64,000 bases of DNA from Pseudomonas sp. HN11 (GCF_021390155.1 NZ_CP089985.1:5659501-5723500); one strand, 5' to 3'; positions 40,320-50,595 are shown, numbered from the stretch's first letter. Notes: a model not told the origin generated them from the letters alone. Made by a program: numbers and translations.

Positions 40320-41000
40320 TCAGTCAAGCAGGTCCAGTTGCAAGTATTCCGCCACGGCTTCAGCCCCCGCGTGCTTTAGTTTCGGCACGCGGCCCAGGCA
40401 CGGCGCGGGCAGCCGCTCGGCCAACGTGGCGAGGTTTTCTTCCAGACGGGAGGTTTTGGGGTCGATGATATTCGCCACCCAACCGGCCAACTGCAAACCG
40501 TCGCGGGCGATGGCTTCGGCGGTGAGCAAGGCATGGCTGATGCAACCCAGACGCACGCCTACTACCAAAATCACCGGCAGCTTGAGCGCCACGGCCAGAT
40601 CCGAAAGGTTCGCCTGATCAGCCAGTGGCACGCGCCAACCGCCTGCGCCTTCGATCAAGGTGAAATCCGCTTTTCGCGCCAGAATCTGTTGCATGGGCTT
40701 GAGCAAGGATTGCACTGTCAGCGATACACCCGCCTCCCGCGCCGCCAGATGCGGCGCGATAGCCGGTTCGAACGCCACCGGGTTGACCTCGGCATAACTC
40801 AAGGGCAACGAACATTCGGCCAACAGCGCCAAAGCATCGGCGTTGCGCAAGCCCTTGGGCGTGAGCTGGCAGCCGGATGCCACGGGCTTACCGGCCGCCG
40901 TGCTTCTGCCGGCTTGCCGCGCAGCGTGTAACAGGCCGGCGGCAACGGTGGTCTTGCCGACGTCGGTGTCGGTCCCGGTGATGAAGTAAGCGGCGCTCAT
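40320..41000 (-). CDS. bioD: Dethiobiotin synthetase BioD
   Basis: ATP-dependent carboxylase that closes the ureido ring of dethiobiotin from 7,8-diaminononanoate. It has 226 residues with the P-loop GTDTDVGKT near residues 8-16, a catalytic lysine in AAGKPVASG, and the motif [14 protein letters not shown] 41000 overlaps the bioC stop by four bases, so it is the last gene of the bioBFHCD operon. Confidence 0.96.
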   Translation of the reverse strand: MSAAYFITGTDTDVGKTTVAAGLLHAARQAGRSTAAGKPVASGCQLTPKGLRNADALALLAECSLPLSYAEVNPVAFEPAIAPHLAAREAGVSLTVQSLLKPMQQILARKADFTLIEGAGGWRVPLADQANLSDLAVALKLPVILVVGVRLGCISHALLTAEAIARDGLQLAGWVANIIDPKTSRLEENLATLAERLPAPCLGRVPKLKHAGAEAVAEYLQLDLLD

Positions 41001-41809
41001 AGAGGTTTCTCCAGTACGGCATACACCACTTGGTAAGTCGCCGGCAGGCCCTCGGCCTGGCGGAACTGCTCATAAGCTTGCACCAGTGCAACAATCCGTG
41101 CGCGTCCCGTCAACCCTCCCGGCCGGCCGGGGTTGAGGTTGTGAGCGCCCAACGCTTTCAATTCATGGGTGAGGCTGCGCACATCCGGGTAATGCAGCAC
41201 GTGGGGACGACGCTCCAGGCTGACCACCCGCAGACCGCTGTCCGCACACAGTCTCTGATAAGCCTCGAACGTACGGAAGCGATTGACGTGAACCAGGCCA
41301 TCCGCCGCGCGCCAGCTTTCGCGCAGCTCTTCCAGGGTGCCCACACACAGGCTGGCGAACGCCAGCACGCCGCCAGGTTGCAACACGCGATAGGCCTCGC
41401 TGAGCACCGCCTCGAAGTTCGCGCACCACTGTACCGCGAGGGAGGAGAAGAGCAGCGCCAAGCTGTCAGCTTTAAGCGGCAAGCGTTCGGCGTCGCCAGC
41501 GATAAAGTGTTGCGCACCACCCAGAGGCCGCGCGTGATTAAGCATGCCTTCTGCGATATCCAGTGCAATGCCATGGCTGAGGGGCAAACGTTCTGCCAGC
41601 GCGCGGCTGAAATAACCGGTGCCGCAGCCCATATCCAACCAACGTTGGGGCGCGATATCAGCCGGTAAACGCGCAAGCAATTGGCGGCCCACTTCCCGTT
41701 GCAACTCAGCAACGCTGTCGTAACTGGCAGCGGCACGGGAAAACGACGCCGCCACCTGGCGCTTGTCGGGCAACACGCCTGGCAGCGGGGCGTGGGATAA
41801 ATCAGTCAT
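40997..41809 (-). CDS. bioC: Malonyl-[ACP] O-methyltransferase BioC
   Basis: SAM-dependent enzyme that masks malonyl-ACP as a methyl ester so that fatty acid synthesis can build the pimeloyl chain. The SAM motif [13 protein letters not shown] is clear. I chose ATG 41809 ([11 protein letters not shown], 270 residues). The frame is open for 28 more codons, but these lie within bioH and lack an SD. The start overlaps the bioH stop by eight bases; bioD follows with a four-base overlap. Confidence 0.94.
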   Translation of the reverse strand: MTDLSHAPLPGVLPDKRQVAASFSRAAASYDSVAELQREVGRQLLARLPADIAPQRWLDMGCGTGYFSRALAERLPLSHGIALDIAEGMLNHARPLGGAQHFIAGDAERLPLKADSLALLFSSLAVQWCANFEAVLSEAYRVLQPGGVLAFASLCVGTLEELRESWRAADGLVHVNRFRTFEAYQRLCADSGLRVVSLERRPHVLHYPDVRSLTHELKALGAHNLNPGRPGGLTGRARIVALVQAYEQFRQAEGLPATYQVVYAVLEKPL

Positions 41810-42533
41810 CGACGCACTCATGCAAAAAGGCCTGAATGGCCCCCGCAACACCGTGGGGGTCTTCCAGAAGAAAAGCGTGGCCGGCCTGTTCAATCAGGCC
41901 GATTTCAACATCGGGCAGCAGCGCCAGCAAGTCACTGGCGGCTTCGGCGGGCACCAACCCATCCCGACCGGCGAACAGGTGCAACTGCGGACCTCGATAG
42001 GCCAGCAAGGCTTCGCGGGTGTCGAGTTGAGCGAGCAGTTCGAGGCCGGGCATCAGTACACTGGAAGGCGAATTTGGTGCGCCGCTGACCAACAAGCGCG
42101 ACAAGCCACGCGGGTCTTCGGCGCCTTTGGCACACAGCAAACCGAAGCGCTTGAGGGTGACTTGGGAATCGGCATGGCAACCGGCTAGAAACGCATCGAA
42201 GGTCTCGGCGGGCATCGCACTCGGCCACCCTTCATGGGCGACGAAACAGGGATTGCTCGCCAGAGTCAACAAGCCGCAACAACGCTCGCCGCGCCGTGCC
42301 GCCAGTTCCGAAGCGAGCATGCCGCCCAAGGACCAGCCACCTAGCCAGGCGTTGTCCGGCAGCGTGGCGTCGAGTTCGTCGAGCCATTCAACCAGATCAC
42401 TGGAACCCAGCGCGGGCAGCGGCTCGATCTGCACCTGCAGATGTTCGTCCAGGCCTTGCAAGGCGGCGGCCAAAGGTTCCAGCGGCGATACACCAAGCCC
42501 CCAGCCGGGCAGCAATATCAGTCGATCACGCAT
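41802..42533 (-). CDS. bioH: Pimeloyl-[ACP] methyl ester esterase BioH
   Basis: Alpha/beta hydrolase that removes the methyl ester at the end of pimeloyl-ACP synthesis. In 243 residues the nucleophile elbow GWSLGGM, the acid in FAGRDGLVP and the histidine in [11 protein letters not shown] form the expected triad. It overlaps bioF upstream and bioC downstream by eight bases each, keeping the whole operon translationally linked. Confidence 0.94.
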   Translation of the reverse strand: MRDRLILLPGWGLGVSPLEPLAAALQGLDEHLQVQIEPLPALGSSDLVEWLDELDATLPDNAWLGGWSLGGMLASELAARRGERCCGLLTLASNPCFVAHEGWPSAMPAETFDAFLAGCHADSQVTLKRFGLLCAKGAEDPRGLSRLLVSGAPNSPSSVLMPGLELLAQLDTREALLAYRGPQLHLFAGRDGLVPAEAASDLLALLPDVEIGLIEQAGHAFLLEDPHGVAGAIQAFLHECVDD

Positions 42534-43707
42534 GGTCAGGCTCCGAACGGCTTAATACGCGGAAACACGCCTCCAATGCATTTAACAATAGCTGCACCTG
42601 CGCCTCGGTGTGGGCCGCCGTCAAGGTCACCCGCAAACGGGCGCTACCCGCGGGCACAGTAGGCGGGCGGATCGCGGTCACCATCAAGCCGCGTTCGCGC
42701 AGCAGCTGCGACAGGCGCATGGCCTTGGCGCTGTCGCCGATCAGGATCGGCTGGATCGGTGTGAAACTGTCTATCAGGTCCAGCCCAAGCTGCTCGGCAC
42801 CCTGGCGGAACCGGCGGATCAGACTATTGAGATGCTCGCGCCGCCAATGTTCGGTGCGCAGCAGTTCCAGGCTTTTCAAGGTGGCGCAGGCCAGGGCTGG
42901 CGGCTGGCTGGTGGTATAGATGTACGGGCGGGCGAACTGGATCAGGCTTTCGACCAGGTCTTCACTGCCGGTCACAAAAGCGCCGGCCGTGCCGAACGCC
43001 TTGCCGAGGGTGCCGACCAGTACCGGCACGTCGTCCTGACTCAGGCCGAAATGTTCGACGATGCCACCACCGTGGGCGCCCAGCGGCCCGAAGCCGTGGG
43101 CGTCATCCACCATTAACCAGGCACCTTTGGCCTTGGTTTCACGGGCCAGCGCGGGCAGGTCTGCCAGATCGCCGTCCATGCTGAACACGCCATCGGTGAC
43201 CACCAGCGTGTTGCCGGTGGCTTTCTCTAGGCGTTTGGCCAGGCTGGCAGCGTCGTTGTGCAGGTAGCGGTTGAAGCGCGCACCGGAGAGCAAGCCTGCA
43301 TCCAATAGCGAAGCATGGTTGAGGCGGTCTTCCAGCACTGTATCGCCCTGCCCCACCAACGCCGTGACTGCGCCGAGGTTGGCCATGTAGCCAGTGGTAA
43401 ACAGCAGCGCACGCGGGCGACCGGTGAGGTCCGCCAGGGCTTCTTCCAGCTCATGGTGCGGCGTGGCATGCCCAACCACCAAGTGCGAAGCGCCACCGCC
43501 CACGCCCCATCGGGACGCACCGGCGCGCCAGGCTTCGATCACCTGCGGGTGATTGGCCAGGCCCAGGTAGTCGTTATTGCAGAACGCCAGCAGCGTCTGG
43601 CCGTCCACCACCACTTCCGGGCCTTGGGGGCTGTCCAGCAGCGGGCGTTGGCGATAAAGGTGTTGGGCACGGCGGGCAGCGAGGCGCGCGACGAGATCGA
43701 AAGACAT
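42526..43707 (-). CDS. bioF: 8-amino-7-oxononanoate synthase BioF
   Basis: PLP enzyme that condenses pimeloyl-ACP/CoA with alanine. The 393-residue protein has [35 protein letters not shown] and the PLP lysine in [15 protein letters not shown] 43707 lies 59 bases after bioB. No bioA is present in this cluster, so DAPA aminotransferase must be encoded elsewhere, as in other pseudomonads. Confidence 0.96.
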   Translation of the reverse strand: MSFDLVARLAARRAQHLYRQRPLLDSPQGPEVVVDGQTLLAFCNNDYLGLANHPQVIEAWRAGASRWGVGGGASHLVVGHATPHHELEEALADLTGRPRALLFTTGYMANLGAVTALVGQGDTVLEDRLNHASLLDAGLLSGARFNRYLHNDAASLAKRLEKATGNTLVVTDGVFSMDGDLADLPALARETKAKGAWLMVDDAHGFGPLGAHGGGIVEHFGLSQDDVPVLVGTLGKAFGTAGAFVTGSEDLVESLIQFARPYIYTTSQPPALACATLKSLELLRTEHWRREHLNSLIRRFRQGAEQLGLDLIDSFTPIQPILIGDSAKAMRLSQLLRERGLMVTAIRPPTVPAGSARLRVTLTAAHTEAQVQLLLNALEACFRVLSRSEPDHA

Positions 43708-43766
43708 GCTGGCCTCGATTAAGCAGGATTAACGCTCCCACATTTGAACTGTGTTCCAAAGTGAGA

Positions 43767-44822
43767 TCAGACGACCGCGTTGTAGAACTGTGCGCTGCTC
43801 TTCTGCTCCACCAACGCCTGCTCGATCGCCGCCTGATGCACCTCGTCCGCGTGTTCTTCACGGGCTTCCGGCAGGATGCCCAGGCGCGAGAACAGTTGCA
43901 TGTCCTTGTCGGCCTGCGGGTTGGCGGTGGTCAGCAACTTGTCACCGTAGAAGATCGAGTTGGCACCGGCAAAGAACGCCAGGGCCTGCATCTGCTCGTT
44001 CATCGCTTCACGGCCGGCCGACAGGCGCACATGGGACTTCGGCATCAGGATGCGCGCCACGGCGAGCATGCGGATAAAGTCGAACGGGTCGATGTCCTCA
44101 GCGTTTTCCAGCGGCGTGCCGGCCACTTTCACCAACATGTTGATCGGCACCGACTCCGGATGCTCCGGCAGGTTGGCCAGTTGGATCAGCAGGTTGGCGC
44201 GGTCATCAAGGGACTCGCCCATACCAAGGATGCCGCCGGAGCAGATCTTCATCCCCGAATCACGCACGTAAGCCAGGGTTTGCAGGCGCTCGCTGTAGGT
44301 ACGGGTAGTGATGATGCTGCCGTAGAACTCCGGCGACGTGTCGAGGTTGTGGTTGTAGTAGTCGAGGCCGGCCTGGGCCAGGGCTTCGGTCTGGTCCTGA
44401 TCCAGGCGGCCGAGGGTCATGCAGGTTTCCAGGCCCATGGCTTTCACGCCTTTAACCATCTGCAGCACGTAGGGCATGTCTTTGGCCGACGGGTGCTTCC
44501 AGGCGGCGCCCATGCAGAAGCGGGTCGAACCGATGGCCTTGGCGCGGGCAGCCTCTTCGAGGACCTTCTGCACTTCCATCAGCTTTTCTTTTTCCAGGCC
44601 CGTGTTGTAGTGGCCCGACTGCGGACAATATTTGCAATCTTCCGGGCAGGCACCGGTTTTGATCGACAGCAGCGTCGACACTTGCACACGGTTGGCGTCG
44701 AAATGCGCGCGGTGCACGGTCTGCGCCTGGAACAGCAGGTCATTGAACGGCTGCACGAACAGCGCTTTGACTTCGGCGAGTGACCAATCGTGACGCAAAG
44801 TGGCAGTGGTACTGGCGCTCAT
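43767..44822 (-). CDS. bioB: Biotin synthase BioB
   Basis: Radical SAM enzyme that inserts sulfur into dethiobiotin. The 4Fe-4S motif is C59-x3-C63-x2-C66 (CPEDCKYC) and the [12 protein letters not shown] block is typical of the family. The 351-residue product starts at ATG 44822 ([13 protein letters not shown]); the frame extends upstream but over the promoter. It is first in the operon and is controlled by the promoter and BirA-like operator described at 44897-44951. Confidence 0.97.
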   Translation of the reverse strand: MSASTTATLRHDWSLAEVKALFVQPFNDLLFQAQTVHRAHFDANRVQVSTLLSIKTGACPEDCKYCPQSGHYNTGLEKEKLMEVQKVLEEAARAKAIGSTRFCMGAAWKHPSAKDMPYVLQMVKGVKAMGLETCMTLGRLDQDQTEALAQAGLDYYNHNLDTSPEFYGSIITTRTYSERLQTLAYVRDSGMKICSGGILGMGESLDDRANLLIQLANLPEHPESVPINMLVKVAGTPLENAEDIDPFDFIRMLAVARILMPKSHVRLSAGREAMNEQMQALAFFAGANSIFYGDKLLTTANPQADKDMQLFSRLGILPEAREEHADEVHQAAIEQALVEQKSSAQFYNAVV

Positions 44823-44896
44823 GGGCGATTCCTTGATTATGCTTTGGCAAGCGCTGCGGGAGGGCAATACCCACAGGCACGACACGGATGCTCGGC

Positions 44897-44951
44897 ATAT
44901 TTAAGGAAGATTCATGCACTGTCAACCTGGCTACAAACACAAGGTTTACAT
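44897..44951 (-). promoter_or_regulatory. bioB promoter with BirA-type operator, overlapping the 5' end of comF
   Basis: CTGTCAACC (44919-44927), a 15-base spacer and GGTTTACAT (44943-44951) match the gammaproteobacterial BirA consensus WTGTAAACC-N14-16-GGTTTACAW at 16 of 18 positions. On the minus strand a perfect -35 TTGACA (44920-44925) lies within the left half-site. After a 17-base spacer there is an AT-rich -10 AAATAT (44897-44902). Repression of bioB by biotinyl-AMP-bound BirA would follow directly. Confidence 0.75.
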
Positions 44952-45651
44952 CTGGTCAAAAACCGTACAAACATGTTTAGTCTGCGATGAGGCAACGGAA
45001 TCAGCCGAATGTATCTGTAACGTCTGCGAAACTGAGTTGCCCTGGCTGATGGAACACTGCGACGTATGTGCCTTGCCCTTGCCGATGGAGGGTTTGATCT
45101 GCGGCCAATGCCAGAAACATCCGCCGGCCTTCAACCAGGTGATCGCACCCTGGACCTACAGTTTCCCCATCGACAGCCTGATCAGCCGCTTCAAGCACCA
45201 GGCACGCTGGCCCCTTGGGCAAATGCTCGCGCAGCTTTTGGCGCAACACCTGCAACACCGCTTCGACACCACCGGACTCACGCCCCCCGACTGCCTGCTG
45301 CCGGTGCCGTTGGCGCGCAAGCGCCTGCGTGAACGCGGCTATAACCAGGCCTTGATGCTGGCGCATTGGCTCAGCAGCAACTTGAGTATTCCCCACGATG
45401 AACACCTGTTGTTACGCCCCCATGAAACCGTCGCCCAACAAGCCCTCGATGCCAAGACCCGCAAACGCAACCTGCTCGGCGCCTTCGCCCTGGCACCCGA
45501 CGCCCAGGTGCAAGGTCGTCACTTTGCATTGGTGGATGACGTACTCACCACCGGCGCCACCGCCCACAGCCTGGCGCGATTGTTGATGAATGCCGGGGCA
45601 CGACAGGTCGATGTGTACTGCCTGGCGCGCACGCCCAAACCAGGCAGTTGA
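44914..45651 (+). CDS. ComF family phosphoribosyltransferase-like protein
   Basis: A 245-residue ComF/GntX protein: an N-terminal Cys-rich zinc-ribbon-like part (CLVCDEATESAECICNVCET, CDVCALPLP, CGQC) followed by a PRTase domain with ALVDDVLTTGAT. In other bacteria it is needed for DNA uptake or use; its exact chemistry is unclear. The first ATG at 44914 is used. Codons 3-13 overlap the BirA-like operator of bioB, so their conservation may reflect DNA binding rather than protein function. Confidence 0.88.
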   Translation: MHCQPGYKHKVYIWSKTVQTCLVCDEATESAECICNVCETELPWLMEHCDVCALPLPMEGLICGQCQKHPPAFNQVIAPWTYSFPIDSLISRFKHQARWPLGQMLAQLLAQHLQHRFDTTGLTPPDCLLPVPLARKRLRERGYNQALMLAHWLSSNLSIPHDEHLLLRPHETVAQQALDAKTRKRNLLGAFALAPDAQVQGRHFALVDDVLTTGATAHSLARLLMNAGARQVDVYCLARTPKPGS

Positions 45652-45709
45652 CTTGACTCCAACCCACCTTGCCCGCAACGTTCGGCCCATCACATCGAAG
45701 CGCATCGCC

Positions 45710-46474
45710 ATGTCTCTGCCAACGCCCCTCAGCCAACACATCATCCGCCGCCCCCAGCGCATTGCCTTGCTCGCGCATATCGCCGAACAGGGCTCCATTA
45801 CCCGCGCGGCTAAAAGCGCGGGCTTGAGTTACAAGGCGGCATGGGATGCCATCGACGAGCTGAACAATCTGGCGCAAAAGCCCTTGGTGGAACGCAGTGT
45901 CGGCGGCAAAGGGGGAGGTGGCGCCAAGCTGACGACAGAAGGTGAGCGGGTGTTACGTCTTTATCAGCGCCTGCAAGTGTTGCAGGCCGAAGTGCTGGGC
46001 TCGGACGAAGCCGCCAGTGATTTCCACCTGCTCGGCCGTTTGATGCTGCGCACCAGCGCGCGTAATCAACTGCATGGTCAGGTCGTCGCCATCGAGCAAC
46101 ATGGCCGCAATGACCTGATCCGCCTGCAACTGGCGGGTGGGCTGACCCTGGCTGCGCAGATCACCCACGACAGTACGCAGCGGCTGGAATTGGAAACCGG
46201 CGTGGAGGTGGTCGCACTGATCAAAGCGGGCTGGCTGGAATTGCTCGCCCCCGAGGCCTTCGCAACAACTGGACACAATTGCATGAGCGGCATCATCGAC
46301 GCCATTCTCGACGCCTCGGACGGGCCCAGCGAAGTGCGCGTTACCCTGCCCAACGGCCAGGTTTTATGCGCCCTGGCGCAGCCCGACACGCTCAAGGCGC
46401 TGCGCGTGACTGAAGGCAAAGCGATCCAGGTGCAAGTTGCACCGAGCAATGTGCTGCTTGGCACGCCGGTATAA
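45710..46474 (+). CDS. ModE-like molybdate-responsive transcriptional regulator
   Basis: A 254-residue regulator with an N-terminal LysR-like winged HTH of the ModE type (RIALLAHIAEQGSITRAAKS, then SYKAAWDAID). Two TOBE/Mop oligo-binding modules follow (about 125-185 and 195-254). ModE binds molybdate and controls molybdate uptake and Mo-enzyme genes. The chosen ATG 45710 gives MSLPTPLSQHIIRR; the frame is open upstream into comF. No modABC genes are next to it in this window. P. aeruginosa has a similar regulator here (PA0487, as I recall). Confidence 0.86.
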   Translation: MSLPTPLSQHIIRRPQRIALLAHIAEQGSITRAAKSAGLSYKAAWDAIDELNNLAQKPLVERSVGGKGGGGAKLTTEGERVLRLYQRLQVLQAEVLGSDEAASDFHLLGRLMLRTSARNQLHGQVVAIEQHGRNDLIRLQLAGGLTLAAQITHDSTQRLELETGVEVVALIKAGWLELLAPEAFATTGHNCMSGIIDAILDASDGPSEVRVTLPNGQVLCALAQPDTLKALRVTEGKAIQVQVAPSNVLLGTPV

Positions 46475-46552
46475 GCGGCCCGCTATTTAAACTGCAACAA
46501 TTTCGTCACGCCCGCTCCTTATGGTGTTTGCAAAAACCGCAGGGAGCCTGAG

Positions 46553-48451
46553 ATGAGCCTATTAGAAGAAAACCAAGCCACCGACCTTGAACAGATGGTC
46601 GGCCTCACCCGCCGCCGCTTTATCGGCGCCGGTGCCCTGTGCGGTGCCGCGATGTTCCTGGGTGGCAACCTGCTGACCCGCAGCGCCCTGGCCGTCAACG
46701 CCGCCAGCGCCAGTCCGTTGCTGGGTTTCACCAGCATCGCCGCTGCCACCAGCGACGCCATTACGTTGCCGCCGGGCTATAGCGCTTCGGTGCTGATCAG
46801 CTGGGGCCAGCCGCTGAGCAAGAACGCGCCGGCCTTCGACCCGTCCGGCAACGGCACGGCCAAGGCTCAGGAACAGCAGTTCGGCGACAATAACGACGGC
46901 ATGAGCCTGTTCGCCTTCCCCGGCGACGACAATCGCGCGCTGATGGCGATCAACAACGAATACACCAACTACCGCTACCTCTTCGCCCACGGCGGCGCGC
47001 CGCAATCGGCCGAAGACGTGCACAAGGCCCAGGCCAGCGAAGGCGTCTCGGTGATCGAAGTACGGCGCAAGGGCGACACCTGGCAGTTCGTGCAGGACTC
47101 GCGCTACAACCGCCGCATCCACGGCAACTCGCCGATCCGCCTCAGCGGCCCCGCCGCCGGCCACGCCTGGTTGAAAACCAGCGCCGACAAATCCGGCAAA
47201 AAGGCCCTGGGCACTTTCCAGAACTGCGCCAACGGTAAGACACCATGGGGCACTTATCTGACGTGTGAAGAGAACTTCACCGACTGCTTCGGCAGCAGCA
47301 ACCCACAACAGACCTTCGACGCCGGGCAGAAACGTTATGGCGTGGTCGCCGCCAGCAAAGACATCAACTGGCACCAGCACGACCCGCGCTTCGATATAGC
47401 CAAGAACCCCAACGAACTCAACCGCCACGGCTGGGTCGTGGAAATCGACCCGTTCGATCCGCAATCCACCCCGGTCAAGCGCACTGCCCTGGGCCGCTTC
47501 AAGCACGAAAACGCCGCCCTGGCCGAAACCCGCGACGGCCGCGCCGTGGTGTACATGGGCGACGATGAGCGCGGCGAATTCATCTACAAGTTCGTCAGCC
47601 GCGACAAGATCAACCACAAGAACCCCAAGGCCAACAAAGACCTGCTCGATCACGGCACCCTGTATGTGGCGATCTTCGATGCGGGCGACGGCAACGCCGA
47701 CCATCCCAAGGGCAAAGGCCAATGGGTCGAGTTGACCCACGGCAAAAACGGCATCGACGCCAGCACCGGCTTCGCCAGCCAGGCCGAAGTGCTGATCCAC
47801 GCGCGCCTCGCCGCCAGCGTGGTGAAAGCCACGCGCATGGACCGCCCGGAATGGATTGTGGTCAGCCCCACCGATGGCCAGGTCTATTGCACCCTCACCA
47901 ACAACGCCAAGCGCGGTGAAGACGGCCAGCCGGTGGGCGGCCCCAACCCGCGCGAGAAAAACGTCTACGGTCAGATCCTGCGCTGGAAGGCAGATGCCGA
48001 TAACCACGGCAGTATGGAATTCACTTGGGACCTGTTTGTGGTGGCCGGCAACCCCGGCGTCCATGCGGGCACACCGAAGAGCGGCTCGTCGAATATCAAC
48101 CCGCAGAACATGTTCAACAGCCCCGATGGCCTGGGGTTCGACAAGGCCGGGCGCTTGTGGATCCTTACCGACGGCGACTACAGCAATGCCGGCGACTTCG
48201 CGGGGATGGGCAACAACCAGATGCTGTGTGCCGACCCGTCCACCGGGGAAATCCGCCGCTTCATGGTCGGTCCGGTGGCCTGTGAAGTGACAGGCATCAG
48301 TTTCTCGCCGGATCAGAAGACGCTGTTCGTGGGGATCCAGCACCCGGGCGAAAGCGGCGGTTCGACCTGGCCGGAGCATCTGCCGAATGGCAAGCCGCGG
48401 TCGTCGGTGATGGCGATTCGTAGGGATGATGGTGGGATAGTCGGCGCCTGA
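46553..48451 (+). CDS. PhoX family alkaline phosphatase-like protein (DUF839), Tat-exported
   Basis: A 632-residue periplasmic protein. The Tat signal LTRRRFIGAGALCGAAMF is followed by the DUF839/PhoX beta-propeller. Seen are MSLFAFPGDDNRALMAINNE, TPWGTYLTCEENFTDCFG, IYKFVSR and the C-terminal TPDEKTLF-like repeat (SPDQKTLFVGIQHPG). PhoX enzymes are Ca2+/Fe-dependent monoesterases. Only a weak 8-of-14 Pho-box-like match lies upstream. It is a single gene; a REPIN follows directly. Confidence 0.88.
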   Translation: MSLLEENQATDLEQMVGLTRRRFIGAGALCGAAMFLGGNLLTRSALAVNAASASPLLGFTSIAAATSDAITLPPGYSASVLISWGQPLSKNAPAFDPSGNGTAKAQEQQFGDNNDGMSLFAFPGDDNRALMAINNEYTNYRYLFAHGGAPQSAEDVHKAQASEGVSVIEVRRKGDTWQFVQDSRYNRRIHGNSPIRLSGPAAGHAWLKTSADKSGKKALGTFQNCANGKTPWGTYLTCEENFTDCFGSSNPQQTFDAGQKRYGVVAASKDINWHQHDPRFDIAKNPNELNRHGWVVEIDPFDPQSTPVKRTALGRFKHENAALAETRDGRAVVYMGDDERGEFIYKFVSRDKINHKNPKANKDLLDHGTLYVAIFDAGDGNADHPKGKGQWVELTHGKNGIDASTGFASQAEVLIHARLAASVVKATRMDRPEWIVVSPTDGQVYCTLTNNAKRGEDGQPVGGPNPREKNVYGQILRWKADADNHGSMEFTWDLFVVAGNPGVHAGTPKSGSSNINPQNMFNSPDGLGFDKAGRLWILTDGDYSNAGDFAGMGNNQMLCADPSTGEIRRFMVGPVACEVTGISFSPDQKTLFVGIQHPGESGGSTWPEHLPNGKPRSSVMAIRRDDGGIVGA

Positions 48452-48530
48452 TAAGCCCGCTCCCACACTTGACCGAGTGCCAGCATGAGAATGCGGTCGA
48501 ATGTGGGAGCGGGCTTGCTCGCGAAGGCGT
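48452..48530 (+). repeat. REPIN between the PhoX-like gene and srkA
   Basis: AAGCCCGCTCCCACA (48453-48467) and TGTGGGAGCGGGCTT (48502-48516) are perfect inverted copies, with further pairing of TTGACCG and CGGTCGAA inside. The right REP continues to GCTCGCGAAGGCG. It starts immediately after the PhoX-like stop codon and may protect its mRNA 3' end. Confidence 0.9.
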
Positions 48531-48612
48531 CCCCACAGTCACCACCTATCTATGCTTGTGTGCGTTACCATACCCGGCCGGACGCGGCGCCCTGCTGCGC
48601 GCAGGAGTTCGC

Positions 48613-49587
48613 ATGGCCCACCCGTTTGAAACACTTACGCCCGATCTGGTGCTCGACGCTGTCGAAAGCATCGGTTTTCTCAGCGATGCTCGCGTTCTGG
48701 CACTCAACAGCTACGAAAACCGCGTTTATCAAGTAGGCATCGAAGACTCGGAACCGCTGATCGCCAAGTTCTATCGGCCACAGCGTTGGACCAACGAGGC
48801 GATCCTCGAAGAACACCGCTTCACCTTCGAGCTGGCCGAATGCGAAGTACCGGTGGTCGCGCCACTTATCCACAACGGCGAAAGCCTGTTCGAACACGCC
48901 GGTTTCCGCTTCACTCTGTTTCCCCGCCGTGGCGGCCGTGCGCCGGAGCCGGGCAATCTCGATCAACTGTATCGCCTCGGGCAATTGCTCGGCCGTTTGC
49001 ATGCGGTGGGTTCCACCCGCCCGTTCGAGCACCGCGAAGCCCTGGGCGTGAAGAACTTCGGTCACGACTCCCTCACCACCTTGCTGGAAGGCAACTTCAT
49101 CCCCAAGAGCCTGCTGCCCGCCTACGAGTCCGTGGCCCGCGATCTGCTCAAGCGTGTGGAGGAGGTGTACAAAGCCACGCCGCACAAGAACATCCGCATG
49201 CACGGCGATTGCCACCCCGGCAACATGATGTGTCGCGACGAGATGTTCCACATCGTCGACCTGGACGACTGCCGCATGGGCCCCGCGGTGCAGGACCTGT
49301 GGATGATGCTCGCCGGAGATCGTCAGGAATGTCTGGGCCAGTTGTCGGAATTGATGGACGGCTACCAGGAATTTCATGACTTCGACCCACGTGAACTGGC
49401 GATGATCGAACCCCTGCGCGCCTTGCGCCTGATGCACTACAGCGCCTGGCTGGCACGGCGCTGGGACGACCCGGCTTTCCCCCACAGCTTCCCGTGGTTT
49501 GGCAGTGAGCGTTATTGGGGCGATCAGGTGTTGGCGCTGCGCGAGCAATTGGCAGCCCTGAATGAAGAGCCATTGAAGCTGTTTTGA
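48613..49587 (+). CDS. srkA: Serine/threonine protein kinase SrkA (YihE/RdoA)
   Basis: A 324-residue eukaryotic-like (choline-kinase fold) protein kinase of the stress-response kinase A family, linked in E. coli to resistance against toxin-driven death. The catalytic loop is IRMHGDCHPGNMM and the metal-binding DLDD is in HIVDLDDCRMG. I chose ATG 48613, preceded by AGGAG, giving MAHPFETLTPD; the frame is open upstream across the REP sequence. Confidence 0.93.
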   Translation: MAHPFETLTPDLVLDAVESIGFLSDARVLALNSYENRVYQVGIEDSEPLIAKFYRPQRWTNEAILEEHRFTFELAECEVPVVAPLIHNGESLFEHAGFRFTLFPRRGGRAPEPGNLDQLYRLGQLLGRLHAVGSTRPFEHREALGVKNFGHDSLTTLLEGNFIPKSLLPAYESVARDLLKRVEEVYKATPHKNIRMHGDCHPGNMMCRDEMFHIVDLDDCRMGPAVQDLWMMLAGDRQECLGQLSELMDGYQEFHDFDPRELAMIEPLRALRLMHYSAWLARRWDDPAFPHSFPWFGSERYWGDQVLALREQLAALNEEPLKLF

Positions 49588-49647
49588 CCGGGACACGGAT
49601 TTCCCTACAATCGCCACTTTGTTAGTTGCCTAAGCAAGGATTCTGCA

Positions 49648-50532
49648 ATGCAAGCCGCCAACCCTCGCAAGGGGTACATCCTGGGCCTGAGTGCCTATGT
49701 CATCTGGGGTCTGTTCCCGCTCTATTTCAAAGCCATCGCCAGCGTACCTGCCGCCGAAATCATTGTGCACCGCGTGTTGTGGTCGGCGCTGTTCGGCGGT
49801 TTGCTGCTGATGGTGTGGAAGCACCCTGGCTGGTTCCGCGAGCTGCGCGACAACCCCAAGCGCCTTGCGATTCTGGCCCTCAGCGGGTCTTTGATTGCGG
49901 CTAACTGGCTGACCTATGTGTGGTCGGTAAACACCGGGCGCATGCTGGAAGCAAGCCTGGGCTACTACATCAACCCATTGGTAAACGTGCTGCTGGGCAT
50001 GCTGATCCTGGGTGAGCGTCTGCGCCGCTTGCAGTGGGCCGCAGTCGGATTGGCTGCGATGGGGGTGGCACAACAGGTGTGGCAGGTGGGCAGCTTGCCT
50101 TGGGTGTCGCTGGTGTTGGCATTGACCTTTGGCTTCTACGGGCTGATTCGCAAACAGGCGCCGGTCAAGGCGCTGCCGGGACTGGTGGTGGAAACCTGGA
50201 TGCTGGTGCCGATTGCAATTGCCTGGCTGCTGTTCAACCCAACCGCCCATAGCGCGCAAATGGCGTTCTGGAGTACGTCCGAAGCCTGGTGGCTGGTGGC
50301 GGCTGGCCCGGTGACGCTGATCCCGCTGGTGTGTTTCAACGCCGCCGCACGGCATTTGCCCTACACTGCATTGGGCTTTTTGCAGTACGTTGCACCGACT
50401 CTGGTATTGCTCGAAGCCGTGCTGTTGTTCGGCGAACACCTGGCGCCGAGCACCCTGACCGCCTTCGCCTTCATCTGGGCGGGCCTGGTGGTGTACAGCG
50501 TGGATATCTGGCTCAGCGCGCGCAAACGCTGA
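49648..50532 (+). CDS. rarD: EamA-family transporter RarD
   Basis: A ten-helix inner-membrane protein of the drug/metabolite transporter superfamily, 294 residues. The RarD signature GLSAYVIWGLFPLYFKAI and the TM segments (AALFGGLLLMVW, LIAANWLTYVWSVN, PLVNVLLGMLILGERL) are clear. The substrate is unknown; the name comes from chloramphenicol sensitivity phenotypes. The gene reads in the same direction as srkA, 60 bases after it. An inverted repeat follows at 50552. Confidence 0.92.
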   Translation: MQAANPRKGYILGLSAYVIWGLFPLYFKAIASVPAAEIIVHRVLWSALFGGLLLMVWKHPGWFRELRDNPKRLAILALSGSLIAANWLTYVWSVNTGRMLEASLGYYINPLVNVLLGMLILGERLRRLQWAAVGLAAMGVAQQVWQVGSLPWVSLVLALTFGFYGLIRKQAPVKALPGLVVETWMLVPIAIAWLLFNPTAHSAQMAFWSTSEAWWLVAAGPVTLIPLVCFNAAARHLPYTALGFLQYVAPTLVLLEAVLLFGEHLAPSTLTAFAFIWAGLVVYSVDIWLSARKR

Positions 50533-50551
50533 TCAAATAACGTACAAACCT

Positions 50552-50580
50552 CTGCAAGCCACAGCGGGCGGGGCTTGCAG
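50552..50580 (+). other. 9-bp hairpin after rarD
   Basis: CTGCAAGCC (50552-50560) pairs with GGCTTGCAG (50572-50580) around an eleven-base GC-rich loop, 20 bases after the rarD stop. No U-tract follows, so it is at best a weak terminator or an mRNA-stabilising end. Confidence 0.5.
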
Positions 50581-50595
50581 GCATCCACCCCAAGG

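Noticed and set aside
46475..46552. Possible Pho box CTGCAAC-AATT-TCGTCAC before the PhoX-like gene
   Set aside because: Spacing is right but only 4 of 7 positions match in each half, so it was not listed as a site; a PhoB footprint or phosphate-starvation RNA-seq would decide.
46562..48466. Open frame of 634 codons antisense to the PhoX-like gene
   Set aside because: Same shadow effect; the + strand protein has a Tat signal and recognised PhoX blocks, and the antisense frame has no family features.
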